DNA of 64,000 nucleotides from Microbacterium sp. AB (GCF_032878875.1 NZ_CP118157.1:496001-560000); one strand, 5' to 3'. Positions 32,688 through 40,985 are shown, counted from the stretch's first letter. Translations and numbers: made by a program. Notes: a model not told the origin generated them from the letters alone.

Positions 32688-32694
32688 GGTCACC

Positions 32695-33606
32695 TCAGTT
32701 CTCGTCGTGCTCGTCGGCGCGCATGAGGCGCAGCTGCACGAAGGCGATGGCGAACAACAGGACGAAGAGGGCGATGGCGAGCGCCGAGGCGTAGCCGAAG
32801 TCGAGCTGGCCGAACGCGAGGTCGTAGATGTACATGTTGAGCACCCGCGTGGCGTTGACGGGGCCGCCGCCCGTCGTCACGGCGACCGTGTCGAACACCT
32901 GGAACGACCCCGTGACCGTGACGACGAGCACCATGACGAGCACGGGGCGCAGCTGCGGCAGGGTGATCGAGAAGAACTGCCGGATCTCGGAGGCGCCGTC
33001 GACGCGGGCCGCCTCGTAGAGCGCGGGATTGATCGTCTGCAGGCCGGCGAAGATGAGCAGGGCCGTGTACCCCATGTGGCGCCACACGTTGATGAACGCG
33101 ATCGTCGGCAGGGCCAGGGCCGACTCGCCGAAGAAGGCCATCCGGTCGAGCCCGATCGCGTCGAGCGCGACGTTGACGATGCCGATCTGGTAGTCGAGCA
33201 TGAAGTACCACACGAGCGCGACGATGACGTTCGCGACGAAGTACGGCAGCAGCGCGATGCCCCGGATGACCGTGGACGTGGTGAGCCGATGCAGCAGCAC
33301 CGCGATGAGGATCGCGATCACTGTCTGGACGCCGATGTTGAGGACGACGTAGATCGCGGTGACCCAGAGCGCGTTCCAGAACAGCGGGTCCTCGGCCATC
33401 CGCACGTAGTTCGCCCCGCCCACCCACTCCGGCGGCGTGAGCACGGCGTACTCGGTGAACGAGAAGTAGAGTCCGCGCAGCGCGGGAGAGAGGTAGAACG
33501 CGACGAGTCCGACCGCGGCGGGGAGGAGGAAGACGGCGGCGATGCGCGTATCGCCGCGCGGTCTCCTCCCCGCAGGGGGCTTGTGCGCCGTGGTGAGAGA
33601 TGTCAT
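32695..33606 (-). CDS. Carbohydrate ABC transporter permease (MalF/MsmF type)
   Basis: 303 residues, six membrane segments and the EAA motif EAARVDGASEIRQFFSITLPQL. Start MTSLTTAHKPPAGRRPRGDTR at 33606 with AAGCGAGGA upstream; longer frames are antisense to or within the alpha-galactosidase gene. It forms the heterodimeric channel with the second permease. No ATPase gene is present, so a shared MsiK/MsmK-type ATPase elsewhere is expected. Confidence 0.93.
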   Translation of the reverse strand: MTSLTTAHKPPAGRRPRGDTRIAAVFLLPAAVGLVAFYLSPALRGLYFSFTEYAVLTPPEWVGGANYVRMAEDPLFWNALWVTAIYVVLNIGVQTVIAILIAVLLHRLTTSTVIRGIALLPYFVANVIVALVWYFMLDYQIGIVNVALDAIGLDRMAFFGESALALPTIAFINVWRHMGYTALLIFAGLQTINPALYEAARVDGASEIRQFFSITLPQLRPVLVMVLVVTVTGSFQVFDTVAVTTGGGPVNATRVLNMYIYDLAFGQLDFGYASALAIALFVLLFAIAFVQLRLMRADEHDEN

Positions 33607-33644
33607 CGTTCCTCGCTTCTTCGCGACAGGGATGAGGGTGCGGC

Positions 33645-35798
33645 TCAGACGGCCGTCAGATGGAGGAGCACGAGCTGCTCCGGGTTGAGGGCGGGCACCT
33701 GGACGCCGATCTGCCCGAGGACGGCTCCCGGGAGCTCCACCGGGCCCGGCCACCAGGCGGGCGCCGTGTGCGCTGTGCGGCGGTCGGATGCGTCCGCGGG
33801 TGCGAGCGACGTCAGCCGATAGCGACGACCGGCGTCGAGGCCGGGCAGCGTCACGCGCGCCGTCGGCCAGGACGGGCCCGTCCGCACCGCCGCGACGGCG
33901 AAGATCGCCTCCTCCCCGTCCTGTGCGACGACGCCGTGCGTCCACAGGCCGTCGCCGATCTCGTCGGCGTGCACGACGCGGCCGGTGTGCAGCAGCGCGC
34001 GGTGCCGCTTGTGCAGGGCGATCCATTCCGCGAGCGCGGCACGGTCGGCGTCGCTCGCCTTCGTCACGTCCCACTCGACGCCCATGTGGGAGAAGAAGGC
34101 CGTGCCGGCGCGGAAGCCGAGGGAGTGCGCGCGCCCCGTCGTGTGGCTGACGGGGCTCGCGACATGAGATCCGACCATCTCGGGCGGAAGCAGGAGCGCG
34201 GTGCCCGCCTCGATCTGCTGGCGCTCCAGCGGATCGATGCAGTCCGAGCCCCAGACACGGTCGGTGCGGGCCATGATGCCCAGATCGATGCGGCCGCCGC
34301 CCGACGCGCACGACTCGATCTCCAGGCCCGGGTGCGCCGCGCGGATCTCGTCCAGCAGCCGGTAGAGCGCCTCCACCTGCTCGTGTGCGATGGGTCGCCC
34401 CGTCGTGCGGTCCCCGGGCTCGGTGAGGGCGCGGTTGTGATCCCACTTGATGTAGGAGATCGGGTACTCGTCGAGGAGGGCGAGGATCCGGTCGCGGATG
34501 TGGGCGTAGGCCTCCGGGACGGTGAGGTTGAGGACCTGCTGGTGTCGCTGCGGATGCGGCAGGCGCGGCCCCGTGCCCATGATCCACTCGGGATGCGCGC
34601 GGGCGAGGTCGGAGTCCTCGTTGACCATCTCCGGCTCGAACCAGAGCCCGAACTGCATGCCGCGCGCGGTGACGGCATCCGTCAGCGGGTGCAGCCCGTC
34701 GGGCCAGACGCCCTCGTCGACGTACCAGTCTCCGAGCCCCGCGGTGTCGTCCCGGCGATGCCGGAACCATCCGTCGTCGAGCACGTAGCGCTCGACGCCG
34801 ATCTCGGCGGCGCGGTCGGCGATCTCGAGCAGCCGGTCGAGGTCGTGGTCGAAGTAGACCGCCTCCCAGACGTTGAGCGTCACCGGACGCGCCGACCCCG
34901 GGTGCCGGGGTCGTGCGCGGAGGAAGTCGTGGAAGCGCGCGGACATGGCGTCGAGGCCGACGCCCGTCGACGCATAGAGCCAGGGGGAGACGTATGTCTC
35001 GTCCTGGGCGAGCCGCACCTCGCCGGGGAGGAGGAGCTCGCCGCCGCCGAGGGTCGACATGCCCATGTTGTTGCGCTCCGCGAGGGCGCGCGTGTTGCCC
35101 GACCACGCCGGGTGCACGGCCCAGACCTCGCCATGTCGCCATCCGAATCCCGGCGTGCCCGCCGCGAGGATGACGCTCGCCTCGTGACCCGACGACCTGC
35201 GCGACTCGCGCAGGTGCGAGCCGATCGTGAACGGCGACCGCTGGAGCTCCCGCTCTCGCAGCTGACGCCCGGCCATGTCCAAGAGCTCGGTCGCGCGTCC
35301 CGGGACGGGCAGCGCGATGTCGAGGGAGGCGAGGTCGTAGACCCCCTCGCCCGTGTTCGTCAGCTCGGCGCGTGTGCGCACGAGGCCCGAGCGCGTCATC
35401 TCGACGTGCAGTGCGAGACGGAGGCCGTTCTCCTCGTCGGCCGAGGCGATGCGCACGCGCTGGGCGATGAGCGGGTCGTCCCCGACGGGCTCGAGCCGTG
35501 CGGTCGTCCCCGTGAACACGGGGGAGAACGCGGTGCCGTCGCGGTGCCCCGCGATGCCGGGCGTCCAGAGCCAGCCTTCGGCGTGCGCGGGGAGGAGCGT
35601 GAGGGGCATCCCGCTGTCGGGCATGCCCGATCCGATGCCCGGCAGCCCCGTGAGCCGCAGGGCGTCGACGTCGGCGTCCGACAGCGGCCCCGGATCCGCG
35701 CCCCAGTGGATCACGCGCGGCGCGCCGGCGGCGGGGACGTCGAGCACGAGCGCGACCCCCGCCGCGCGGAGCTGGACGGTGCGGGCATCGGGGGACAT
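33645..35798 (-). CDS. Alpha-galactosidase, glycoside hydrolase family 36
   Basis: 717 residues, the family's usual size. The N-terminal beta-sandwich (1-330) is followed by the (beta/alpha)8 barrel. The nucleophile is Asp453 in YIKWDHNR and the acid/base is Asp519 in VWGSDCID, with ESCASGGGRIDLGI between them. GLWFEPEMVNEDSDL and YVLDDGWF are further GH36 markers. It cleaves terminal alpha-1,6-galactosyl residues of melibiose, raffinose or similar sugars. No signal peptide, so hydrolysis follows uptake. It is the first gene of the operon with the two permeases and binding protein, divergent from the ROK regulator. Confidence 0.95.
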   Translation of the reverse strand: MSPDARTVQLRAAGVALVLDVPAAGAPRVIHWGADPGPLSDADVDALRLTGLPGIGSGMPDSGMPLTLLPAHAEGWLWTPGIAGHRDGTAFSPVFTGTTARLEPVGDDPLIAQRVRIASADEENGLRLALHVEMTRSGLVRTRAELTNTGEGVYDLASLDIALPVPGRATELLDMAGRQLRERELQRSPFTIGSHLRESRRSSGHEASVILAAGTPGFGWRHGEVWAVHPAWSGNTRALAERNNMGMSTLGGGELLLPGEVRLAQDETYVSPWLYASTGVGLDAMSARFHDFLRARPRHPGSARPVTLNVWEAVYFDHDLDRLLEIADRAAEIGVERYVLDDGWFRHRRDDTAGLGDWYVDEGVWPDGLHPLTDAVTARGMQFGLWFEPEMVNEDSDLARAHPEWIMGTGPRLPHPQRHQQVLNLTVPEAYAHIRDRILALLDEYPISYIKWDHNRALTEPGDRTTGRPIAHEQVEALYRLLDEIRAAHPGLEIESCASGGGRIDLGIMARTDRVWGSDCIDPLERQQIEAGTALLLPPEMVGSHVASPVSHTTGRAHSLGFRAGTAFFSHMGVEWDVTKASDADRAALAEWIALHKRHRALLHTGRVVHADEIGDGLWTHGVVAQDGEEAIFAVAAVRTGPSWPTARVTLPGLDAGRRYRLTSLAPADASDRRTAHTAPAWWPGPVELPGAVLGQIGVQVPALNPEQLVLLHLTAV

Positions 35799-35837
35799 GG
35801 GACTCCTTCGTCGGGGATGCGACGCTCGCCTGAGCGT

Positions 35838-35872
35838 TAATTAGTTCTATAGCAAAAGTTATTATCCGTCAA
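35838..35872 (-). promoter_or_regulatory. AT-rich promoter/operator region of the alpha-galactoside operon
   Basis: A short AT-rich block in GC-rich DNA. On the minus strand TTGACG (35872-35867) is followed either by TATAGA (15-base spacer) or TAGAAC (17-base spacer). AGTT-containing repeats lie between them. The divergent ROK repressor is the likely binder (inference). Confidence 0.5.
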
Positions 35873-35964
35873 CGCCGGGGCCGGGCGCGGCTCTCTCGCG
35901 TCTCGTGCGGCTCTCTCGCGTCTCGCGCGGCGAGTTGCTCGCGAGATGGTAGAAAAGGAGGGTC

Positions 35965-37101
35965 ATGGGCGCGGACTGGGGGGAGCAGGACGGGTCCGCG
36001 CACGCCGTGGCGCTCGAGGTCCTCGTCTCCGGGCCCATCGCCCGCAGCGATCTGGCCCGGCGTCTCGGACTGTCGCAGTCGAGTCTCTCCCGTCTGACGA
36101 AGCCGCTCGTCGAATCGGGGCTCCTCGTCGAGGCCGACGTCGCCGAGCCCCAGGGGCGGCGGGTGGGGCGCCCCACCCAGCCGCTCGACGTGGTTCCCGG
36201 CACGCGCCGGTTCGTCGGGATCAAGGTGACAGCGGAGGCGGCGCACGGCGTGCTGACCGACCTGCGCTGCGCCGAGATCGACCGGTTCGACGTCGCGCTC
36301 GCGTCGCGCTCGGTCGAGGACGTCGTCGCCGCGGTCGCCGCGGTCGTCGCGCGCCTCACCCGGCGGTCGGCCGCCGACGGCGTGGGCGTGAGCATCAGCG
36401 GCCCCGTCGTCGGCGGGCGGACGGTGGTCGACTCGCCGTTCCTGGGGTGGCGGGAGGAGGTGGGCCTCGCCGACCTGGTGGAGGAGGCGACGGGGCTCCC
36501 CGCGACGCTCAGCAACGACCTCGTGGCGCTCACGCACGCCGAGCAGTGGTTCGGCGCCGGACGCCTGGCCGAGAACGTCGCGGTCATCACGATCGGCGCG
36601 GGCGTGGGCTTCGGCCTCATCGCCGGTGGTCGCGTCGTGCAGAGCCCCGACGACGGGGTGAGCCCGATCAGTCACGTCCCGCTCGATCGGGGCGGCCCGA
36701 TGTGCTTCGCCGGGCATCGCGGATGCGCCGTGGCGCTGCTGACCATCGACGCGATCTGCTCGCAGGTGTCGATCGGCCTCGGGCGCTCCGTCGGCTACGA
36801 GGAGGTGCTGCGACTCGCCCGCGAGGGCGACCCCGTCCCCGCCGCCGTCGTCTCGGCGGCGGGGCGCGCCATCGGCCTGCTCATCGCCCTCGCCGCGGAC
36901 TTCAGCTTCGCGCGCACGGTCGTCGTCTCGGGGGAGGGGGACGGCCTCGTCGACATCGCACGGCCCGAGATCGACGCCGCGATCCCCGAGCTGCGCGATC
37001 CTCGCGCCGCCCCGATCGAGCTCATCGTGCGCCCCGCGGACTTCGTCGAGTGGGCGCGCGGTGCGGCCGCCATGGCCATCCGCGCGCACGTGCTCGGCTG
37101 A
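35965..37101 (+). CDS. ROK family transcriptional repressor
   Basis: 378 residues: an N-terminal winged helix (about 12-65, ARSDLARRLGLSQSSLSRLTKPLVESGLL) and a ROK sugar-kinase-like domain (VGVSISGPVVGG, ITIGAGVGFGLIAGG, and the zinc-type region SHVPLDRGGPMCFAGHRGC). ROK regulators of this type repress sugar operons and are released by the sugar. Start 35965 has the strong ribosome binding site AAGGAGG. Divergent placement next to the alpha-galactosidase operon makes it the probable local regulator. Confidence 0.92.
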   Translation: MGADWGEQDGSAHAVALEVLVSGPIARSDLARRLGLSQSSLSRLTKPLVESGLLVEADVAEPQGRRVGRPTQPLDVVPGTRRFVGIKVTAEAAHGVLTDLRCAEIDRFDVALASRSVEDVVAAVAAVVARLTRRSAADGVGVSISGPVVGGRTVVDSPFLGWREEVGLADLVEEATGLPATLSNDLVALTHAEQWFGAGRLAENVAVITIGAGVGFGLIAGGRVVQSPDDGVSPISHVPLDRGGPMCFAGHRGCAVALLTIDAICSQVSIGLGRSVGYEEVLRLAREGDPVPAAVVSAAGRAIGLLIALAADFSFARTVVVSGEGDGLVDIARPEIDAAIPELRDPRAAPIELIVRPADFVEWARGAAAMAIRAHVLG

Positions 37102-37108
37102 CGGCGGG

Positions 37109-37130
37109 CGGCGCCGCGCACGGGGCGCCG
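37109..37130. terminator. Short bidirectional terminator hairpin
   Basis: Arms CGGCGCC (37109-37115) and GGCGCCG (37124-37130) with an 8-base loop. It lies between the convergent ROK and small membrane protein genes. Confidence 0.5.
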
Positions 37131-37140
37131 TCGCTCCCGG

Positions 37141-37335
37141 CTACAGCTCGATGCCGTTGTCGTCGTCGTTGACCCCCTGATTGCGGCCGCGACGCGATTC
37201 GAAGCCGATGAAGAGGCCGAGACCGACGATGACGCCGAGCAGGAGACCGAGCCACACGTTGTTCAGGATGAGCCCGACGACCACCGCGAGGGCGAGCACG
37301 CCGACCGAGACGAGGACGTTCTTGCCGCGGTTCAT
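37141..37335 (-). CDS. Small membrane protein of unknown function
   Basis: 64 residues. Start MNRGKNVLVS, two adjoining hydrophobic segments (about 7-26 and 28-44) separated by NNVWLG, then a basic/acidic tail with ESRRGRNQGVNDDDN. I do not recognise the family. Codon use and strong third-position GC look native. It lies 26 bases downstream of the DNA glycosylase gene on the same strand and may be co-transcribed with it. Confidence 0.7.
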   Translation of the reverse strand: MNRGKNVLVSVGVLALAVVVGLILNNVWLGLLLGVIVGLGLFIGFESRRGRNQGVNDDDNGIEL

Positions 37336-37361
37336 GGCTCCATCATGCCTCGTGCGCGCCG

Positions 37362-38345
37362 TCAGCGGGCTCGGTGATCCTCGATGTGGACCCGCGGACC
37401 CCGTCGGGGCTCGCCGGCCCCCGATGCGAGGAGGAGACGGATCACCCGTTGCCGGTGCCCGCGCCACGGCTCGAGCAGCTCGAGCATGCCGTCGTCGTCC
37501 GTCCGGTGCCCCGTGAGCGTGTAGCCGACCCGATGCGCGAGGTGGACGTCGCCGACGCTCACGGCATCCGGGTCGCCGAGCGCGCGGATGCGGGTCTCGG
37601 CTGCCGTCCAGACGCCGATGCCGCGGATGCTCGTGAGCGGACGATCGCGGGCATCGCCGTCCACGGCGGACTCGACCGCGCGGACGAGAGCCGCCCCGCG
37701 CCGCGCCGCCTCGACGATGGCGCGCGACTGGGGCGGCTCGAGGCCCGCCCGGTGCCATGCCCAGGAGGGGATGCGCCGCCAGCCGTCGACGGCCGGCGGC
37801 GCGAAGAGCGGTCGCGGGGCCGGCCCGGGTGCGCGCTCGCCGAACCACGTGACGAGGCTGCGCCAGGCGCCGAAAGCCTGCCGGAGGGTGACCTTCTGCT
37901 CGGTGATCGACTGCGCGAGCGCGTCGAAGACGAGGTCGCTGCGACCGAGGCGCGCGCCGGGATGCCGGTGATGTGCCTGGGACACGACCGGATGGAGCGA
38001 AGGCGCGAAACCCGTGTCGTCGTCGCGCGCCCCGCACAGCGCGGGTACCTGCGCGATCGCCCACTGGCGTCCCGGCCCCCACGCGGCCGCGCGCACCGTC
38101 CCGTCCGCCGACTGCCGCAGCGCCGTGCACGCGACGCCCGCCGGTGTGCGGGTCGCCCGCCAGATGACGCCGCGGTCTGCGGTCTGGGCGGGATCGCCCG
38201 CGCCGCGCTGGAAGCCGGAGAGGGTCGCGACGAGATCGAGCGTGTGCCGCGGACGGTAGCTCGTCTCCAGCCGGGGTCCCGGATCGGGCCGCGGATCGCG
38301 TCCACGTGCGCCGTGACGTGCCTGCGCCGCCGCCGGGGAGATCAT
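37362..38345 (-). CDS. DNA-3-methyladenine glycosylase-like HhH-GPD protein
   Basis: 327 residues. The helix-hairpin-helix LTSIRGIGVWTAAETRIRALG is followed by VSVGDVHLAH, whose Asp is the catalytic residue of the AlkA/HhH-GPD superfamily. QSITEQKVTLRQAFGAW upstream is also characteristic. It excises alkylated bases from DNA in base-excision repair. TAACGT lies 6 bases before the ATG, supporting this start and a leaderless mRNA. Confidence 0.88.
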   Translation of the reverse strand: MISPAAAQARHGARGRDPRPDPGPRLETSYRPRHTLDLVATLSGFQRGAGDPAQTADRGVIWRATRTPAGVACTALRQSADGTVRAAAWGPGRQWAIAQVPALCGARDDDTGFAPSLHPVVSQAHHRHPGARLGRSDLVFDALAQSITEQKVTLRQAFGAWRSLVTWFGERAPGPAPRPLFAPPAVDGWRRIPSWAWHRAGLEPPQSRAIVEAARRGAALVRAVESAVDGDARDRPLTSIRGIGVWTAAETRIRALGDPDAVSVGDVHLAHRVGYTLTGHRTDDDGMLELLEPWRGHRQRVIRLLLASGAGEPRRGPRVHIEDHRAR

Positions 38346-38351
38346 GCGCCC

Positions 38352-38357
38352 ACGTTA
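38352..38357 (-). promoter_or_regulatory. Leaderless-type -10 box (TAACGT)
   Basis: TAACGT on the minus strand ends 6 bases before the glycosylase ATG at 38345. Confidence 0.55.
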
Positions 38358-38400
38358 CGCCGCACCCTCCGACAAACCCGTGCCGGTCGTCCGATCGGTC

Positions 38401-39135
38401 TCAGAAGCGGTCGGGCGACGGGGTGCCTGCCCCGTAGCGGATGGTGACGTCTGCGTGACGGTCGAAGCGGTAGCCGACTCCGCGCACCGTGCGGACGATG
38501 TCCTCGTAGCGGCCGAGCTTGGAACGCAGGCGCCGCACGTGCACGTCGATGGTGCGCTCGCCGGGGGCCTCCTCGTCGGTGTGCGCCTGCCAGAGCGACT
38601 CGACGAGCTCCGTGCGCTCGATCGTACGTCCCTCGCGGAGGACGAGGTACTGCAGCAGCTCGAACTCCTTGAAGGTGAGCGCCGCGGACTCGCCGTCGAG
38701 CAGCACGCGCTTGCGGGAGATGTCGACGACGACGCCCTCCGCGTGCTCCGGCTCGGACGACTCGGGCTGCGTGCGCGCGACGGCGCCCGGCTCCTTGAGC
38801 GCGAGTCGCACGACGTCGACGTCGCGGCCGCCGGCGTTCTGCGGGGCGAGGGCGACGGCGGCGTAGGTCTCGGCGCTCGGCGAGAGCTCGGCGATCGTGC
38901 GGCGCAGGGCGTCGACGATGGCGCTCAGCGAGACGCCGTCGGCGATGGCCTTGGCCTCGTCGAGGCCGACGTAGAGGGCGAAGCCGCGCGGGGCGGCCCC
39001 GGAGGGGCTGGCCGGGGCCGTCGTCTGCTCGTCGACCGTGTTCGGGACGGCGCGGAGATGGGGGACGCGTGCGGGCTGGGCGGCACCGACGAGCGGACGG
39101 ACGGCGCCGGGGCGCTCGAGGAGGGAGGTCGACAT
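38401..39135 (-). CDS. Orphan OmpR-type winged-helix DNA-binding protein without receiver domain
   Basis: 244 residues. The C-terminal 95 residues are a clear OmpR/PhoB effector domain (VLLDGESAALTFKEFELLQYLVLREGRTIERTELVESLW, then TIDVHVRRLRSKLGR and RTVRGVGYRF). The N-terminal half is not a receiver domain: it lacks the acidic pocket and phosphorylatable Asp. It has a low-complexity lead (LLERPGAVRPLVGAAQPARV) and a small alpha/beta region (FALYVGLDEAKAIADGVSLSAIVDALRRTIAEL) of unknown role. ATG 39135 has AAGGA upstream. The transcript appears to begin at 39440, giving a leader of about 305 bases with an upstream ORF. No kinase is adjacent. Confidence 0.88.
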   Translation of the reverse strand: MSTSLLERPGAVRPLVGAAQPARVPHLRAVPNTVDEQTTAPASPSGAAPRGFALYVGLDEAKAIADGVSLSAIVDALRRTIAELSPSAETYAAVALAPQNAGGRDVDVVRLALKEPGAVARTQPESSEPEHAEGVVVDISRKRVLLDGESAALTFKEFELLQYLVLREGRTIERTELVESLWQAHTDEEAPGERTIDVHVRRLRSKLGRYEDIVRTVRGVGYRFDRHADVTIRYGAGTPSPDRF

Positions 39136-39338
39136 GATGGTGGAGTCCTTAGAGGTGGGAACCCTGGGGGTTCGGTCGTGCTGCGAAGGGGCCGGATCGG
39201 CAGTCGCCCGATCTGATGTGCGGCCGGCGCCGGAATCGGCGTTGTCGAGACCACCGGAGAGACCGGGGCTCGGGGGCTCGGGGACCACAGAGGGGTCTCG
39301 CTCTGCCCTGGCGGTGATGCGGAAGCGGACGTCGGGCT
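39136..39338 (-). other. Leader between upstream ORF and OmpR-type gene, with alternative pairing segments
   Basis: 203 bases. No gene beyond an out-of-frame extension. On the minus strand CGAGACC at 39300-39294 can pair with GGTCTC at 39264-39259 or with GGTCTCG at 39252-39246. These are two mutually exclusive partners, as in attenuators, but such pairings arise easily in GC-rich DNA. Confidence 0.35.
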
Positions 39339-39440
39339 TCAGCGGCACATTCGACAGCACATGACAACACGGCCGGCCATCATGGAGCCGGCAGTCCTGT
39401 TCGCCTCCCAGGCGGACGAGGGCTGTGCGTTGTCAGTCAT
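39339..39440 (-). CDS. 33-codon upstream ORF ending in cysteine-rich MCCRMCR
   Basis: Starts with ATG at 39440, exactly 7 bases after a consensus-like -10 box, so it would be read from a leaderless mRNA. It begins MTDNAQPSSAWEANRTAG and ends MCCRMCR then TGA; three of the last six residues are Cys. No membrane segment. Its position, at the very 5' end of the transcript of the OmpR-type regulator, suggests a regulatory leader peptide that senses cysteine or Cys-tRNA supply, or a small cysteine-bearing protein. I do not recognise the family. Expression is inferred from promoter placement only. Confidence 0.6.
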   Translation of the reverse strand: MTDNAQPSSAWEANRTAGSMMAGRVVMCCRMCR

Positions 39441-39447
39441 GACGCCG

Positions 39448-39477
39448 ATTATTCTCCGGGACGTCGCCGTGTGTCAA
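39448..39477 (-). promoter_or_regulatory. Strong promoter of the uORF / OmpR-type gene
   Basis: On the minus strand a perfect -35 TTGACA (39477-39472), an 18-base spacer, and -10 AATAAT (39453-39448, one mismatch from TATAAT). It is the most consensus-like promoter in the window. The predicted start falls at the ATG of the uORF. Confidence 0.75.
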
Positions 39478-39589
39478 ACGAAGAACGGATGTGACGGCGA
39501 ACGTGACGAAATATGACCGATGTGCCTCTTCGCGGGGCGTGGGCGGAGGCGATATGCGACGGCCCGGCCCGGCCCGGCCTCGGTGGGCG

Positions 39590-39595
39590 TACCCT
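39590..39595 (+). promoter_or_regulatory. Leaderless-type -10 box (TACCCT)
   Basis: TACCCT ends 6 bases before the ATG at 39602. Confidence 0.5.
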
Positions 39596-39601
39596 CCAAG
39601 C

Positions 39602-39892
39602 ATGGGCGAGTTCGACTTCAGCAACGCGCGCGAGGCGTCCCGATATGAGCTGCGCCGGGGCGACGACCTCGTGAGCGTGCTCGACTACCGCGACGACGGC
39701 GCGACCGTCGCCCTCACGCGGGCGTTCACCGTGCCGACCTTCCGCGGGCACGGCTACGCCGCGGAGGTGACGGACCGGGCCGTCGCCGAGATCGAGGCGC
39801 TCGGCGACCGCCGTGTCCTGCCGGTCTGCTGGTATGTCGCCGACTGGTTCGCGGAGCATCCGGAGCGCGCGGGCGTCCTCGCCGAGCGATAG
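39602..39892 (+). CDS. Small GNAT-like N-acetyltransferase (YjdJ/Gtn type)
   Basis: 96 residues. The motif TFRGHGYAAEVTDRAVAEIEA matches the acetyl-CoA-binding loop (R/Q-x-x-G-x-G/A) of the compact single-domain acetyltransferases, followed by VLPVCWYVADWFAEHPE. The short length fits this minimal GNAT clade. Substrate unknown. The start is supported by TACCCT 6 bases upstream. It is a single-gene unit. Confidence 0.85.
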   Translation: MGEFDFSNAREASRYELRRGDDLVSVLDYRDDGATVALTRAFTVPTFRGHGYAAEVTDRAVAEIEALGDRRVLPVCWYVADWFAEHPERAGVLAER

Positions 39893-39929
39893 CGGCGGCG
39901 GCCGGCCCGCCACGCCCCCCCGACGGCGG

Positions 39930-39935
39930 TAGCGT
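39930..39935 (+). promoter_or_regulatory. Leaderless-type -10 box (TAGCGT)
   Basis: TAGCGT ends 6 bases before the ATG at 39942. Confidence 0.55.
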
Positions 39936-39941
39936 GACGCC

Positions 39942-40913
39942 ATGCGCATCCTCATCATCGGCGGGACCGGCAACATCAGCTCGTTCGTGACGACGCTCGC
40001 GGTCGAGGGCGGCCATGACGTGACCGTCCTCAACCGCGGTCGGACCGCTCCGCCCGCGGGCGTCCGCGGGCTCGTGGGCGACGCGGGCGACCCGGCGTCG
40101 ATCGAGGGCGCGATCGGGGCCGAGACGTTCGACGCCGTCGCGAACTTCCGCAGCTTCTCGCCGCAGCAGGCGGCCGACGACGTCCGGATCTTCTCCGGGC
40201 GAACCGCGCAGTACGTCTACGTCTCGAGCGCCTCGGCGTACCAGAAGCCCATCGCGCGGCTGCCGATCGTCGAGTCGACCCCGCTGCGCAACCCGTTCTG
40301 GCAGTACTCGCGCGACAAGATCGCGAGCGAGGACCTCCTCGTCGCGGCGTACCGCGAGACGGGCTTCCCCCTCACGATCGTCCGCCCGAGCCACACGTAC
40401 GGACCGTCGCTCGTCCCGCTCGAGGGCGGATGGACCGCGCTGCGGCGCATCCTCGACGGCCGGCCCGTCGTGGTGCACGGCGACGGCACGAGCTGGTGGA
40501 CGCTCACCCATTCCCGCGACTTCGCACGTGCGTTCGTGGGGCTGTTCGGCAACCCGCACGCGCTCGGGCAGGCCGTGCACATCACGAGCGACGAGAGCCT
40601 CACGTGGGACGACGTCGCCCGGCTCCTCGGCCGCGCGCTCGGTCGCGAGCCCGAGATCGTGCACATCGCCTCGGAGGCGATCGCGCGGGAGATCCCCGCG
40701 CTGGGACCGGGCCTCGTGGGCGACAAGGCGCACTCGGTGCTCTTCGACAACACGCTCGTCAAGCGGCTCGTCCCCGGCTGGGTCGCGTCGACGCCGTTCG
40801 CGGCGGGCGCGCGCGAGATCGTCGACTGGCACCTCGCGGACGGGGCGCGGCAGAGCGTGGACGACGAGCTGGACGCGGCGTTCGACCGCCTGATCGCGAG
40901 GCACGGGGCGTAG
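39942..40913 (+). CDS. NAD-dependent epimerase/dehydratase family protein
   Basis: 323 residues of the extended SDR family: N-terminal LIIGGTGNISSFV (Rossmann glycine motif), SSASAY, the catalytic-type YSRDK (YxxxK), and RPSHTYGPS. The C-terminal domain binds the sugar or substrate. Similar proteins resemble the mRNA-binding/epimerase-like subfamily of plant chloroplasts; the real substrate is unknown. A TAGCGT hexamer 6 bases upstream supports the start. Confidence 0.88.
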   Translation: MRILIIGGTGNISSFVTTLAVEGGHDVTVLNRGRTAPPAGVRGLVGDAGDPASIEGAIGAETFDAVANFRSFSPQQAADDVRIFSGRTAQYVYVSSASAYQKPIARLPIVESTPLRNPFWQYSRDKIASEDLLVAAYRETGFPLTIVRPSHTYGPSLVPLEGGWTALRRILDGRPVVVHGDGTSWWTLTHSRDFARAFVGLFGNPHALGQAVHITSDESLTWDDVARLLGRALGREPEIVHIASEAIAREIPALGPGLVGDKAHSVLFDNTLVKRLVPGWVASTPFAAGAREIVDWHLADGARQSVDDELDAAFDRLIARHGA

Positions 40914-40985
40914 GGCCCCGTCTCGCCGCGCGTCCCGAGATCCGTCGTCGCGCCGCGTCGTGCGGGCGATGTCGGACCCGCTCCG

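Noticed and set aside
33660..35840. 726-residue plus-strand frame
   Set aside because: Exact antisense of the GH36 alpha-galactosidase, whose catalytic motifs are intact.
39136..39360. In-frame extension of the OmpR-type gene to ATG 39360
   Set aside because: The extra 75 residues are low-complexity, have no ribosome binding site, and overlap the end of the upstream ORF in another frame. ATG 39135 has AAGGA upstream.
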